From positions 186,001 to 250,000 of the forward strand of contig NZ_KB903643.1 of the NCBI RefSeq assembly GCF_000379725.1: a stretch of 64,000 nt of DNA. The letters run 5' to 3'. This document shows positions 46,083-55,903 of the stretch, in pieces; position 1 is the stretch's first letter; every line of letters starts with the position of its first letter. Under the pieces are notes generated by a model. It saw nothing but the letters and a program-made list of their open reading frames with translations, did no database searches and was not told where the DNA came from. The DNA is from Cytophaga aurantiaca DSM 3654 (GTDB taxonomy: Bacteria > Bacteroidota > Bacteroidia > Cytophagales > Cytophagaceae). Both the position numbers and the translations under genes were made by a program.

Positions 46083-46480
46083 TTTCCAATGCCAAAGTGG
46101 GATTTGATGAGAAGAATTCTGCCCTTGAACTGTCGAAAGATTACATTCATTACGGTCATTTTTTAAGTAATAGACTGCTCATTTTTATAAATCAAAAGCC
46201 AATCATTCAAGTGGTAGCTTACTTATAATTAATTGTGTTTAGTTACCACTCACATATTCTGTGAAATTGTATAATCTATTAGTAATATGTGGTTTAATGG
46301 ATTTATACGTATAAAGAACTGCAGAAAATTTATATTTTTCTTATATACCTTTAATTGATACCTTTTTCCCCGCCTGCTTCTTTGGCAAAACCTTAAAAAA
46401 GTTGTATTATTGAAAGATATTCCGTTGTTAAAACAACATGGAATACAATTCAACGCGTATTAAAATTTAACACATAAACG
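46083..46480. other. 398-base gene-free stretch before the first GH3 gene
   Basis: No frame with coding character is seen. Near the right end lie a 14-base palindrome (46424-46437, GTTGTT-AA-AACAAC) and a GCGTAT site (46455-46460) 20 bases before the start codon. The length of the gap and these sites suggest the control region of the beta-glucosidase gene. Confidence 0.5.
46424..46437. promoter_or_regulatory. Operator-like palindrome upstream of GH3 gene
   Basis: Perfect 6+2+6 palindrome GTTGTTAAAACAAC, 44 bases before the ATG of the GH3 gene at 46481. Position and symmetry fit a dimer binding site; no factor is assigned. Confidence 0.4.
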
Positions 46481-48934
46481 ATGAAAAAAACAGTTTATCT
46501 TTTTGGTGTCCTTGTTTCGCTTTGGGCTTTTACTGCTTGTAATAAGACTGAAAAGAAAGAAACAGAGAGCACTGCTACGTCTGATAAAGACAAAGAAATT
46601 GATGCGAAAGTGGATGCACTTATAGCAAAAATGTCTGTTGAAGAAAAAGTGGGTCAAATGACTCAGGTAAATTTAAATACCATTCTTTACTCTGGCAACG
46701 GCAGCGGATACGATAACAACTATGGTATCATCAATCCTGCATTACTTGATACTGCTATCGGTACATACAAAGTTGGTTCGTTATTGAACGCGATCAACCG
46801 TGCGTACTCTCAGGATCAGTGGATTTCTATCCTTACTCAGATCCAGGATAAAGCTACCAAAACAGGTAATGGCATTCCGGTTATCTACGGTATTGATGCG
46901 ATTCACGGTGTAACGTTTACATTGAATTCTACATTATTTCCGCACAATATTGGTTCTGCAGCATCATGGAATCCAGCGGTTCCGGCAGCTTGTGCTGAAG
47001 TTACTGCATTGGAAGCAAGAGCTTGCGGACTTCGTTGGAATTTTGATCCGGTTTTGGATCTAGGTCGTAACCCGCTTTGGCCTCGTTTCCCTGAAACATT
47101 CGGTGAAGATCCATTGATTGTTGAGCGCATGGGTGTTGCAGCAATTAAAGGATATGAAACTGCAGGTTTGAACAGCACAAAATCAGTGGCTTCTTGTATG
47201 AAGCACTTCATCGGTTACTCAGCTTCAAGAACAGGTCGTGATAGAACTCCTTCATTTATTCCTGAAATTGAATTGAGAGAATATTATTTACCTCAGTTCC
47301 AGGCAGCAGTTAAAGCAGGTGCTTCAACCATCATGATCAACTCTGGTGAATTAAATGGTGTACCTGTTCACGCAAGTAAATATTTGTTGACAGACATCCT
47401 TCGTAACGAATTAGGTTTCAAAGGCCTTGTAGTTACTGACTGGGAAGACATCAACCGTTTATACGAACGTCATAATACAAGTCCTTCATTGAAAGATGCT
47501 GTAAGAGTAGCTATTCTTGCAGGTATTGATATGAGCATGACGCCAAACGATTTCAAGTTTCCTAAATTATTAATTGAATTAGTAAAAGAAGGTTCAGTTC
47601 CTGAAGAGCGTATCAACGAATCAGTAAGAAGAATCTTACGTTTGAAATTTGCTTTAGGCTTATTCGAAAATCCGGTTGTTGAAAAAGATGCAATCGCTAA
47701 CTTCGGTAAACCTGAGTTTGCTGAGAAAGCATTGTTTGCAGCAAGACAAACATTGACATTGTTGAAAAACGATAACAATGCTCTTCCATTGAAAAAATCT
47801 TTGAAGATTGTTGTTGCCGGTCCAAACGCAAACAACATTCCTTCATTACACGGATGCTGGTCATACACATGGCAAGGTGCTGATGCTACTGCTACACTTT
47901 CTAAAGCAGGAGATAAGCCATTCATTCCTGGATTTGATTTCGCTGAAGACAGCGTATTGTCATTATTCCCTGCATCTACTTTATCTATCAAACAAGCATT
48001 AGAAGCTAAGATCGGTGCAAACAAAGTTGTTTGTCAATCTGTATCAAACTACGAAGATCCTAAGAACTATACATTACCATCTGTTGCAGGTGCGGATGCG
48101 ATCGTTCTTTGTTTAGGTGAAAATTCGTATGCTGAATCTCCGGGTTCTATCAGAGACTTAACATTAGATGCTCGTCAGTTAGCGTTAGCACAAGCTGCGA
48201 TTAAAACAGGTAAGCCTGTTATCTTAGTATTGGTTGAAGGTCGTCCGCGTGTGATCTCTTCTATCGTTGATGGTATCCCTGCTGTAGTAGATGCATTCTG
48301 GCCAGGTAGCCAGGGCGCAAATGCAATTGCAGATGTATTGTTCGGTGATTACAACCCAGGTGGTAAATTGCCATTCTCTTATCCAAGAAGTACAGGTGAT
48401 ATGGTAATGTACGATCACAAATGGACAGAAGTAAATATCGAAACAACTCCGGGTGGTTTCGGTGATACGGGCTACTTGCCTCAATGGCCATTCGGTCACG
48501 GTTTGAGCTATACTACATTTGAATATTCTGACTTCAAACTTAGCACAGATACATTGGTTGGTGATGCGAAGTTGACTGTTTCAGTAACGGTGAAAAACAC
48601 TGGTACTGTAGACGGCGACGAAGTAGTTCAATTGTACTCTCGTGATATGTTTGCTTCAGTAGTTCCAAACTTGAAAAGATTAAGAGGTTTTGAAAGAGTT
48701 TCAATCAAAGCGGGTGAATCTAAAACAGTAACGTTTGAAATTACTAAAGCAGATCTTTCATTCATTAAAGAAGATCAATCTGCACACACGTTTGAGCGTG
48801 TGACAGAAGAAGGTGACTTCAAATTGATGGTAGGTGGTTCATCTGCATTCGAATTGGTTGCTCCTGAGTTCCCATGGATGGCTTACCCATACAGAACGTA
48901 CAAAGGTGCATTGAACTTTTACTACAAAAAATAA
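46481..48934 (+). CDS. GH3 beta-glucosidase lipoprotein 1
   Basis: 817 residues with a lipoprotein signal (lipobox FTAC, Cys20) and linker, a GH3 N-domain (about 45-390), GH3 C-domain (about 420-660) and a fibronectin III-like end. The catalytic nucleophile is Asp320 in VVTDWEDINRL. Other family marks are IPVIYGIDAIHGV, FDPVLDLGRNPLWPRFPETFGEDP, KHFIGYSASRTGRDRTP and GLSYTTFEYS. It should hydrolyse cello-oligosaccharides in the periplasm while anchored to a membrane. Codon use is strongly biased (Arg mostly CGT), a mark of high expression. Paralogue at 56129. C. hutchinsonii has two such periplasmic enzymes close together, which fits. Confidence 0.93.
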   Translation: MKKTVYLFGVLVSLWAFTACNKTEKKETESTATSDKDKEIDAKVDALIAKMSVEEKVGQMTQVNLNTILYSGNGSGYDNNYGIINPALLDTAIGTYKVGSLLNAINRAYSQDQWISILTQIQDKATKTGNGIPVIYGIDAIHGVTFTLNSTLFPHNIGSAASWNPAVPAACAEVTALEARACGLRWNFDPVLDLGRNPLWPRFPETFGEDPLIVERMGVAAIKGYETAGLNSTKSVASCMKHFIGYSASRTGRDRTPSFIPEIELREYYLPQFQAAVKAGASTIMINSGELNGVPVHASKYLLTDILRNELGFKGLVVTDWEDINRLYERHNTSPSLKDAVRVAILAGIDMSMTPNDFKFPKLLIELVKEGSVPEERINESVRRILRLKFALGLFENPVVEKDAIANFGKPEFAEKALFAARQTLTLLKNDNNALPLKKSLKIVVAGPNANNIPSLHGCWSYTWQGADATATLSKAGDKPFIPGFDFAEDSVLSLFPASTLSIKQALEAKIGANKVVCQSVSNYEDPKNYTLPSVAGADAIVLCLGENSYAESPGSIRDLTLDARQLALAQAAIKTGKPVILVLVEGRPRVISSIVDGIPAVVDAFWPGSQGANAIADVLFGDYNPGGKLPFSYPRSTGDMVMYDHKWTEVNIETTPGGFGDTGYLPQWPFGHGLSYTTFEYSDFKLSTDTLVGDAKLTVSVTVKNTGTVDGDEVVQLYSRDMFASVVPNLKRLRGFERVSIKAGESKTVTFEITKADLSFIKEDQSAHTFERVTEEGDFKLMVGGSSAFELVAPEFPWMAYPYRTYKGALNFYYKK

Positions 48935-48958
48935 TACCTATCTGAAAAGATAAATTGA

Positions 48959-48993
48959 AAAGAGTGGTGCTGAAAAGTGCCACTCTTTTTTTT
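48959..48993 (+). terminator. Terminator after GH3 gene 1
   Basis: 9-bp stem (48959-48967 with 48980-48988) followed by a run of T. Confidence 0.8.
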
Positions 48994-49019
48994 GTATATT
49001 TAAAAAACAAAAGTACCCT

Positions 49020-49565
49020 ATGATTAAAAGATATTTATTTTTAGTAATGATAACTTTTCTTTCTTGCACACAAAAGCAAGAGAATCCATACATTCCTTTG
49101 GTGGATACAGGATATGTTTATGTAGATGAAATTAAGTCGGGAAAAATAAAAGATTTAGATTCTCTTTTCATACCTTCTGAAATGCCTATAGATATTTTTT
49201 GTGATTTAGACGGTGATAAAAAGAATGATACGATTGGTTTAAGATTAGATACATTGACATTAAAGTATGGACTTGTTATTCAATATGCAGCTGGTAGATG
49301 TGATACCTTAGGGATGGGGAAAGATTTTTTGGATAGAGGTTTTAATGATTTTAATTGGGTAGGCATTATGGAAGTTGCTCCCAAAGGAAAGTTTTATTGG
49401 AATTATGTCAACTACGAACATAATATATCCATGGATCAGGTTAAGAGCGAAGATAAAATTACATTGGAACAGGATGGTATTTTTTTACATGAATCTGAAG
49501 CTTGTGGTGGTGGAGTTATTTACTTAACAGATAAAAATGAATATGCATGGATGCAGCAGGAGTAA
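49020..49565 (+). CDS. Small unknown lipoprotein
   Basis: 181 residues, with a lipoprotein signal and lipobox LSC (Cys16) and a KQEN linker. The mature part contains FCDLDGDKKNDTIGLRL, a DxDxDxxxD calcium-loop-like motif of the dockerin/EF-hand or FG-GAP kind. The end is HESEACGGGVIYL. Function unknown; it probably faces the periplasm. It lies 22 bases before the ABM-domain gene, in the same direction. Confidence 0.7.
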   Translation: MIKRYLFLVMITFLSCTQKQENPYIPLVDTGYVYVDEIKSGKIKDLDSLFIPSEMPIDIFCDLDGDKKNDTIGLRLDTLTLKYGLVIQYAAGRCDTLGMGKDFLDRGFNDFNWVGIMEVAPKGKFYWNYVNYEHNISMDQVKSEDKITLEQDGIFLHESEACGGGVIYLTDKNEYAWMQQE

Positions 49566-49587
49566 TTTCGAATTCAATATATAAAAT

Positions 49588-49881
49588 ATGATTTTAGAAA
49601 AGGCTGTATTAAACGTAAAACCTGAATTACAGAAAACATTTGAAGATGCATTCAGACAAGCGTCTGTTTATATTTCTTCTGTTAAAGGGTATGTGAATCA
49701 CGAATTACACATCTGCCTGGAACAGGAAAATCAGTATCTATTACTGGTCACTTGGCAAACAGTAGAAGATCATACAATAGGCTTTAGGCAATCAGAAGCT
49801 TATAACGAATGGAAACGTTTGTTGCATCATTATTATGAGCCGTTTCCAATAGTTGAACATTATAAGAAAATAGAGTTATAG
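49588..49881 (+). CDS. Antibiotic biosynthesis monooxygenase (ABM)-domain protein
   Basis: 97 residues forming one dimeric alpha/beta ABM domain: EKAVLNVKPELQKTFEDAFRQA, SSVKGYVNHELHICLEQENQYLLLVTWQTVEDHTIGFRQSEAYNEWKRLLHHYYEPFP. Members degrade quinone-like or heme-like compounds or act as sensors; nothing decides which. Its stop lies one base before the start of the next gene, so it is part of the operon of 49020-51600. Confidence 0.8.
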   Translation: MILEKAVLNVKPELQKTFEDAFRQASVYISSVKGYVNHELHICLEQENQYLLLVTWQTVEDHTIGFRQSEAYNEWKRLLHHYYEPFPIVEHYKKIEL

Positions 49882-49882
49882 A

Positions 49883-50731
49883 ATGAATATGAAAAATACA
49901 TTCATCCACATCAGTACATTTCTTTTTGTATTTACTGCTACTTGTTTGGTCTCTGTTTCCCAAACTAAAATTGATACAATATATATCAAATATCTTTCAT
50001 CTACTATTAGTACAACAAAGGATAGTGCATCTTACTATAGAGTCAGAACTTCCATTAATGGTATATTAAAAGCTTCCGATTATGATATAGAAGATGGCAT
50101 GAAAGAATGTTCCGGTTATTACAAATCGTTTGACCCGGATGTGAAAAATGGATATTTTATTTATTATTTCAATGATTCGGTTATTAGTTCTGAAGGTAAT
50201 TATGCAGAAGATAAAATGATGGGAACGTGGAAAGAATATTATTCAAGCGGCGAACTTTGGTATACCAAAACATTCGTTAACGGAATTACAAACGGCATGT
50301 TGAAAAGCTATTATAAAACAGGAGAAGTTAAACGCATCGAACAATATAAAAAAGGGAAACGGATAAAGGCACAATGTTATACCAGGAGCGGGAAAGATAC
50401 CGCTTATTATGAAGTGCAAATTCTGCCTGCTTTCCCGGGAGGAGAAAAAGCGAAGATGGATTATTTTAAAAAAAATATAAAATATCCGGAACAAGCTAAA
50501 ATAAATAACATAGAGGGGACAGTTTATGTGTCGTATAGTGTAAACAAAGATGGAAGTATCAGTGATGTTGAGGTTGTTAAAGGGAAAGGTGTTGATCCCT
50601 TGCTTGATCAGGCTGCTCTGGATTGTGTTAGGAATATGCCAAACTGGACACCGGGGTATAATGATGGAGATCCGGTAAAAGTGAGACTGACACAACGGAT
50701 AAAGTTTACAATTTCTCCAAATGGAAAGTGA
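49883..50731 (+). CDS. MORN-2 / TonB C-terminal domain protein 1
   Basis: 282 residues: signal peptide (to VSVSQ, about 28). The middle part carries MORN-2-type repeats (GNYAEDKMMGTWKEYYSSGELWYTK, GMLKSYYKTGEVKRIEQYKKG), and a TonB C-terminal domain covers about 190-282. That domain reads AFPGGEKAKMDYFKKNIKYPEQAK, GTVYVSYSVNKDGSISDVEV and DCVRNMPNWTPGYNDGDPVKVRL. The TonB domain here follows a signal peptide rather than a long Pro-rich periplasmic span, so classical energy coupling is doubtful. It may instead bind TonB boxes or peptidoglycan. Confidence 0.8.
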   Translation: MNMKNTFIHISTFLFVFTATCLVSVSQTKIDTIYIKYLSSTISTTKDSASYYRVRTSINGILKASDYDIEDGMKECSGYYKSFDPDVKNGYFIYYFNDSVISSEGNYAEDKMMGTWKEYYSSGELWYTKTFVNGITNGMLKSYYKTGEVKRIEQYKKGKRIKAQCYTRSGKDTAYYEVQILPAFPGGEKAKMDYFKKNIKYPEQAKINNIEGTVYVSYSVNKDGSISDVEVVKGKGVDPLLDQAALDCVRNMPNWTPGYNDGDPVKVRLTQRIKFTISPNGK

Positions 50732-50763
50732 AGTTTGAATAAGAATCTGAAGAAGAAATATTA

Positions 50764-51600
50764 ATGAAGAACATGAAGCAGATCGTTGGATATTTTATAA
50801 CCCTGTTTTTAATAGGTTCATCTTATATGGGATTTTCCCAAACTAAAATTGATACCGTGTACGTAAAATATCATAACGCTGAAAATAATACTACGAAAGA
50901 CAGCGCCTCTTTCTATAGAGTGAGAACAATAGCTGGTGGTGTATTAAAAGCAGAGGATTATAGTATTGAGGATAGCTCGCTAGAATCTTCAGCTCATTAT
51001 AAATCCTTTGATCCATATGTGAAACAAGGGTACTGTATCTATTATTTAAATGACTCGGTTGTCTATTCCGAAGGAGATTATATGGAAGGTAAGAAGTCTG
51101 GTATATGGAAGAAATATTATTCCAGCGGCGAACTTTGGTATACAGAAACAGATGTTGAAGGAGATCGAAACGGTACATTAAAAGGGTATTATAAAACAGG
51201 TGAAATTAAGCGGATAGAAGAGTATAAAAATGATACGCTCGTAACAGGAAAATGTTATACAAAGTCAGGTAAGGATACGGCTTATTATGAAATGTATATT
51301 ATGCCGGCTTTTCCCGGAGGCGAACAAGCAAAGATGAAATATATTCAGAATCATATAATATATCCTAAAAAAGCCATGCGTGAGCATATACAAGGGACGG
51401 TATATGTTTCCTATGTTGTAACTGCAGACGGGAGTATTGATGATGTGAAAATTTTAAAAGGAAAGGGAGTGGACGAATTGCTTGATGCTGAAGCTATACG
51501 ATGCCTAAAAGCTATGCCAACCTGGACCCCTGGATATATTGAAGGCAGCCCGGAAAAAGTGAGAATGATACAACGGATAAAGTTTTCACTTACCCAATAA
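50764..51600 (+). CDS. MORN-2 / TonB C-terminal domain protein 2
   Basis: 278 residues, tandem paralogue of the preceding gene with the same order of parts. These are a signal peptide, MORN-2 repeats (GDYMEGKKSGIWKKYYSSGELWYTE, GTLKGYYKTGEIKRIEEYKND) and a TonB C domain (AFPGGEQAKMKYIQNHIIYPKKA, CLKAMPTWTPGYIEGSPEKVRM). The two are very similar over their whole length, including the QTKIDT-x-Y after the signal peptide. The duplication is therefore recent compared with other pairs in the window. They probably share an operon with 49020 and 49588. Confidence 0.8.
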   Translation: MKNMKQIVGYFITLFLIGSSYMGFSQTKIDTVYVKYHNAENNTTKDSASFYRVRTIAGGVLKAEDYSIEDSSLESSAHYKSFDPYVKQGYCIYYLNDSVVYSEGDYMEGKKSGIWKKYYSSGELWYTETDVEGDRNGTLKGYYKTGEIKRIEEYKNDTLVTGKCYTKSGKDTAYYEMYIMPAFPGGEQAKMKYIQNHIIYPKKAMREHIQGTVYVSYVVTADGSIDDVKILKGKGVDELLDAEAIRCLKAMPTWTPGYIEGSPEKVRMIQRIKFSLTQ

Positions 51601-51764
51601 CGATTTTATCAATATTGAGGAATCAATTCCAGGATCTGGATTTTATTTTAGATATATAATTATGCCGTTCATCTTCATAAATCGGCTGATGGTCTATTTT
51701 ATTATTTTTTGAAATGAATAAGTTGAATATTGTATCAAATCAGCTACAGTACAGATAACCTACT

Positions 51765-54554
51765 ATGAAATTATCAGCGCTTATAATACTTTTTCTCATC
51801 ACCATTGTTACCTATGCTCAAAGCGTTACGGGCAAGGTGGTTGATCCGGGCACCGGAGAAGAAGTTATAGGAACAATTGTATTGCTGATGGACAAATCCG
51901 ATACCACAAAGGTGCTTGATGCAGCAGCAGATGATCGGGGTGTTTTTAAATTTGATAATGTTAAAGCTGGCACCTATATTTTTAAAGCACTTTTTGTTGG
52001 GTATAAGATCAATCGCTTTGAAATCAAAGTTGCGGCTGAAGATGTTGATCTTGGAACAATAAAAATGGAAGAGGATATTGAGCTGACAAGTCAGGTTGAA
52101 ATCAAGGCTACCATACTGATGCAGCGGGTAGAGCAGAAAGGGGATACAACCGTTATCAATGCAGATGCTTATAAAACCAATCCCGATGCTACCACCGAAG
52201 ATCTGGTTACTAAAATGCCGGGCGTTACCGTGCAAAGCGGCGAAGTAAAAGTGAATGGAGAATCGGTAAAAAAAGTAACGGTAGATGGAGAAGAATTTTT
52301 TGGCAACGATGCCTTGCTTGTACTTCGTAATTTGCCTGCAGATGTAGTAGATAAAATTCAGATTTACGACAGACAAAGCGATCAGGCGAAGCTTACAGGT
52401 TTTGATGACGGCAATTCGCAGAAAACGATCAACATTGTAACCAAGGCAGAAAAGCGAAACGGTCAGTTTGGTAAAGTATATGCCGGCTATGGTACGAACG
52501 ACCGATACAACGCGGGCTTAACGCTGAACTCGTTTAAAGACAAACAACGCATCTCTTTGATTGGTATAACAAATAATATTAACATTCAGAATTTTTCTGC
52601 ACAGGATCTTACAGGCATGGGTTTATCTTCGGGCAGAGGTGGACCTGGCGGCACAAGTGGCAGCGGTGGTGGTCCACCGTCAAACCAATCAAGTAATTTT
52701 CTTGTCGGACAACAAAGTGGGATCAGTGCAACTAATTCAATCGGATTAAATTATACCGATACATGGTCGCCTAAATTAAAAGTGTCGTTAAACTATTTCT
52801 TCAACAATACCAACAACGATAACAGCAGTGTTATCAGCAGACAGTATTTTATAAATGATACAGCAAGTACCATTTACAATGAGAAGAATATAAGTACTAC
52901 AAAGAATTATAATCACCGCATTTCCGGACGTATTGAATACATGATGGATTCATCGAATACATTCACGTATATTCCAAGCATCAGTTATCAGAAGAGAAAT
53001 GTATATCAAAATTTGTTGGGTGAAAACCGCTATGTAACCGATACATTGTTAAGCACAACAAACAATGATAACAGCAACAAAAGCAACAACTATTCTATTT
53101 CAAACAATCTGGTATACATGCATAAGTTCCTTAAAAAAGGACGGACATTTTCTGCAGATCTCGGATCAACCATTAATGTAAACGATGTAAATACGACACT
53201 CTATTCAAACAATCAATATTCAGATGGACTTACCTCCACACGTTTGATCGATCAGCAAGCGATTAACAATACGCATTCCTATACGTATAAGGCGCGCCTC
53301 ATGTATACAGAGCCTATATCTAAAACAGGTGTGCTGCAATTTAATTACAGTCCAACGTATGCAAAGAACGACGCAAACAAACGTACTGTAAACTACAATC
53401 CGTCAACAGGACAATATGATTCAACCGCTCTCTTCTTATCCAATCAGTTAGATAATTATACCTTAACACAAAAAGGAGGCGTTGGATACCGCTACAATAA
53501 AGGAAAGTTAAATTTTATGGCTGGTGCAGATTATCAGAATGTAAAACTATCCAGCTCTCAGATCTTTCCGTATTCCAACGAAATTGAAAAGCAATTCAAT
53601 AATGTATTGCCTATGGCAATGATGCGACTAAAAATTTCAGACAGCAGCAATATTCGCATGTTCTACAGATCCAGTACATCCATTCCCGGAGTAAATCAAT
53701 TGCAGAATGTAGTAGACAATTCAAATACCTTGTTGCTAACAGCGGGTAATCAAAATCTGAAACAGGAATTTACAATTTCGTTGATGGTAAATTACGGCAG
53801 GACAAGTTCGAAGAAAGGTACCAATTCAATGGTGTTTTTAAATGTAAGTCAAACCAATAATTACATTGCCAGCTCAAGTTTTATAGCTACAAAGGATACG
53901 GTTATTGATAATACCATTACGTTAAATGCCGGTTCTCAATTACGTCGTCCTGTTAATTTAAGCGGCTACTGGAATGCCAATACATTTTATACCTATGGCT
54001 TTCCTGTACCAAAAATTAAAAGCAATCTAAATCTGAATACAGGTATTACCTATGTTCGAACACCGGGGAATATCAATCAGGTGATCAATATATCAAATGC
54101 ATACGGACTGAATGCAGGCGTGGGGATAGCAAGCAATATAAGTAAGAAGGTAGATTTTAATGTAACATACAATGCCTCGTATAACATTGTAGAAAATTCC
54201 ATCCGACCGGAGTTGAACAATAATTATTTCTATCATTTAGCAGTAGCAAAAGTAAACGTAATGCCCTATAAAGGTTTGGTACTTTCAACGGATTTAAACG
54301 AACGTTTGTATTCGGGACTTTCTTCCTCTTTCAACCAGCAATTTTTATTGTGGAATGCTTCGATCGGATACAAATTGTTAAAAGATCAAGCGTTGGAAGT
54401 GCGAGTAAGTGTATTTGACTTGTTGAATCAGAACAGAAGTATTTCCCGGACAGTTACGGAAAGTTATATACAGGATACCTATACAACGGTATTGACACGC
54501 TATTTTATGTTTACCGTAACGTACAACATCAAGCACTTCAAAGCGAGTGAGTGA
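51765..54554 (+). CDS. Outer-membrane beta-barrel protein with carboxypeptidase-regulatory-like N-domain
   Basis: 929 residues: signal peptide, then a carboxypeptidase-regulatory-like/Ig domain (GKVVDPGTGEEVIGTIVLL ... FKALFVGYK). A plug-like segment follows (TTEDLVTKMPGVTVQSGEVKVNGESVKKVTVDGEEFFGND), then a large barrel ending FTVTYNIKHF. A Gly/Ser-rich loop (about 290-310) stands in the first barrel part. This is the PF14905-type outer-membrane family, related to TonB-dependent receptors but without SusD partner or TonB box seen here. The position after the two TonB-C genes suggests functional contact. Substrate unknown. Confidence 0.85.
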   Translation: MKLSALIILFLITIVTYAQSVTGKVVDPGTGEEVIGTIVLLMDKSDTTKVLDAAADDRGVFKFDNVKAGTYIFKALFVGYKINRFEIKVAAEDVDLGTIKMEEDIELTSQVEIKATILMQRVEQKGDTTVINADAYKTNPDATTEDLVTKMPGVTVQSGEVKVNGESVKKVTVDGEEFFGNDALLVLRNLPADVVDKIQIYDRQSDQAKLTGFDDGNSQKTINIVTKAEKRNGQFGKVYAGYGTNDRYNAGLTLNSFKDKQRISLIGITNNINIQNFSAQDLTGMGLSSGRGGPGGTSGSGGGPPSNQSSNFLVGQQSGISATNSIGLNYTDTWSPKLKVSLNYFFNNTNNDNSSVISRQYFINDTASTIYNEKNISTTKNYNHRISGRIEYMMDSSNTFTYIPSISYQKRNVYQNLLGENRYVTDTLLSTTNNDNSNKSNNYSISNNLVYMHKFLKKGRTFSADLGSTINVNDVNTTLYSNNQYSDGLTSTRLIDQQAINNTHSYTYKARLMYTEPISKTGVLQFNYSPTYAKNDANKRTVNYNPSTGQYDSTALFLSNQLDNYTLTQKGGVGYRYNKGKLNFMAGADYQNVKLSSSQIFPYSNEIEKQFNNVLPMAMMRLKISDSSNIRMFYRSSTSIPGVNQLQNVVDNSNTLLLTAGNQNLKQEFTISLMVNYGRTSSKKGTNSMVFLNVSQTNNYIASSSFIATKDTVIDNTITLNAGSQLRRPVNLSGYWNANTFYTYGFPVPKIKSNLNLNTGITYVRTPGNINQVINISNAYGLNAGVGIASNISKKVDFNVTYNASYNIVENSIRPELNNNYFYHLAVAKVNVMPYKGLVLSTDLNERLYSGLSSSFNQQFLLWNASIGYKLLKDQALEVRVSVFDLLNQNRSISRTVTESYIQDTYTTVLTRYFMFTVTYNIKHFKASE

Positions 54555-54565
54555 GGTTCCAAAAT

Positions 54566-54602
54566 AGAATAATGAAAATATTGTTGTATTTTTCATTATT
54601 CT
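54566..54602 (+). terminator. Terminator-like hairpin after the barrel gene
   Basis: Perfect 13-bp A/T-rich stem (54566-54578 with 54590-54602) 12 bases after the stop codon; no long T-run follows. Confidence 0.6.
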
Positions 54603-54616
54603 AAACAATTTCAGCC

Positions 54617-55903
54617 ATGCTTGAACAAGATTATTCTATTGATACGTTGTCGGAAAAAATATACAGTCCAAAGACAAAATCTTATTTTAAAGAAGTACTT
54701 CAAACCTATTCATCCGGTTCTTATCGTTCATGTATTGTAACACTTTATACAGTAGTAATATGTGATTTGATTTTCAAACTTGAAGAACTCAGTGAAATAT
54801 ATAATGATGAAACTGCTACAAAAATTTTAAAAGAAATAGCTGAAAAACAAAAAGATAATCCTAAACTATCTGAATGGGAAACCAATATTATTGTTTTGAT
54901 TAAAGAAAAAACATCTATTTTGGAATTATATGAAATCGAAGCTATATATCAACTTCAAAAATTAAGACATCTTTCTGCTCACCCTGTTTTAACAGAATCT
55001 TCAATTTTATTTACACCTAATAAAGAAACTATTACAGCACAGATAAAGAATATGCTTTCTTTTATCTTAACTAAACCATCATTTTTCTCTAAAAAACTTG
55101 CAACTAATATCATTATTGATATTTCAGAAAATAAAGATAGACTCCTTATTAAGGAAGATTTGAAAAGATATTTAGAAGCAAAATATTTTAAAAATGCAAA
55201 ACAAGATTTGTTAAATCAGCTATTCAAAAAACTATGGAAATTTACTTTTAAGCTAAATAATCCAGACTGTGAATCAAATAGAGAAATTAATATCTCAACA
55301 CTTAATATTATTTTAAACAAAGATTATGAATCAATATTACAATTAATAGGTTCAGAGCAGGCGTCATTTGATTTTATTAATGATGGTGAAGTAGTAGACT
55401 ATTTTATTATATTTCTTTTTAAGTATCCTAAAATATATGCAAAATTAAACCAATCTACTAGAGTATTACTAGATGCTGAAATCTCTGCGAACCAAAATTA
55501 TAAATTTTTATCATGGTACAAATACGATTCATTTGATGGACACTTTGAGGTTGTGACAGAATTAGTTAAACAGAGGTTTTGCCCACCTAAATTATATTTT
55601 GATTGTCTTTTAGAATTATTTACTCAATTTGATAAAAGAACAAAATATTTAGATTTATCAATAGATATGTTTGGTTATAGTAGTGATTTTAATTCTGCTG
55701 ATAATAGATTCTTATATTTAATCGAGCCTTTTTTAAATGAATATACTGAAGATCAATTATTAAAAATTATTGTGAAAATTAATTCAAATTCACAAATTAG
55801 TAATAGAAATAGAGCTCGAGTTGATAATCGAAAAATTGTTGAATCAATTCAAAATCTCAATCCAGCAATAGATTTGTCTACCTATGATAGTTTTAGATAT
55901 TGA
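54617..55903 (+). CDS. AT-rich protein with N-terminal HEPN-like motif
   Basis: 428 residues, no signal peptide. Residues about 15-150 are helical, with SYFKEVLQTYSSGSYRSCIVTLYTVVICDLIF and then LRHLSAHP. The RHLSAH element is an R-x4-H motif as in HEPN RNase domains, placed after helices of matching length as in DUF4145/abortive-infection HEPN proteins. The C-terminal 250 residues are helical and not recognised. Base composition is much more AT-rich than that of the flanking GH3 and barrel genes, a sign of recent transfer. A role in phage defence or RNA cutting is inferred only from the motif and composition. Confidence 0.6.
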   Translation: MLEQDYSIDTLSEKIYSPKTKSYFKEVLQTYSSGSYRSCIVTLYTVVICDLIFKLEELSEIYNDETATKILKEIAEKQKDNPKLSEWETNIIVLIKEKTSILELYEIEAIYQLQKLRHLSAHPVLTESSILFTPNKETITAQIKNMLSFILTKPSFFSKKLATNIIIDISENKDRLLIKEDLKRYLEAKYFKNAKQDLLNQLFKKLWKFTFKLNNPDCESNREINISTLNIILNKDYESILQLIGSEQASFDFINDGEVVDYFIIFLFKYPKIYAKLNQSTRVLLDAEISANQNYKFLSWYKYDSFDGHFEVVTELVKQRFCPPKLYFDCLLELFTQFDKRTKYLDLSIDMFGYSSDFNSADNRFLYLIEPFLNEYTEDQLLKIIVKINSNSQISNRNRARVDNRKIVESIQNLNPAIDLSTYDSFRY

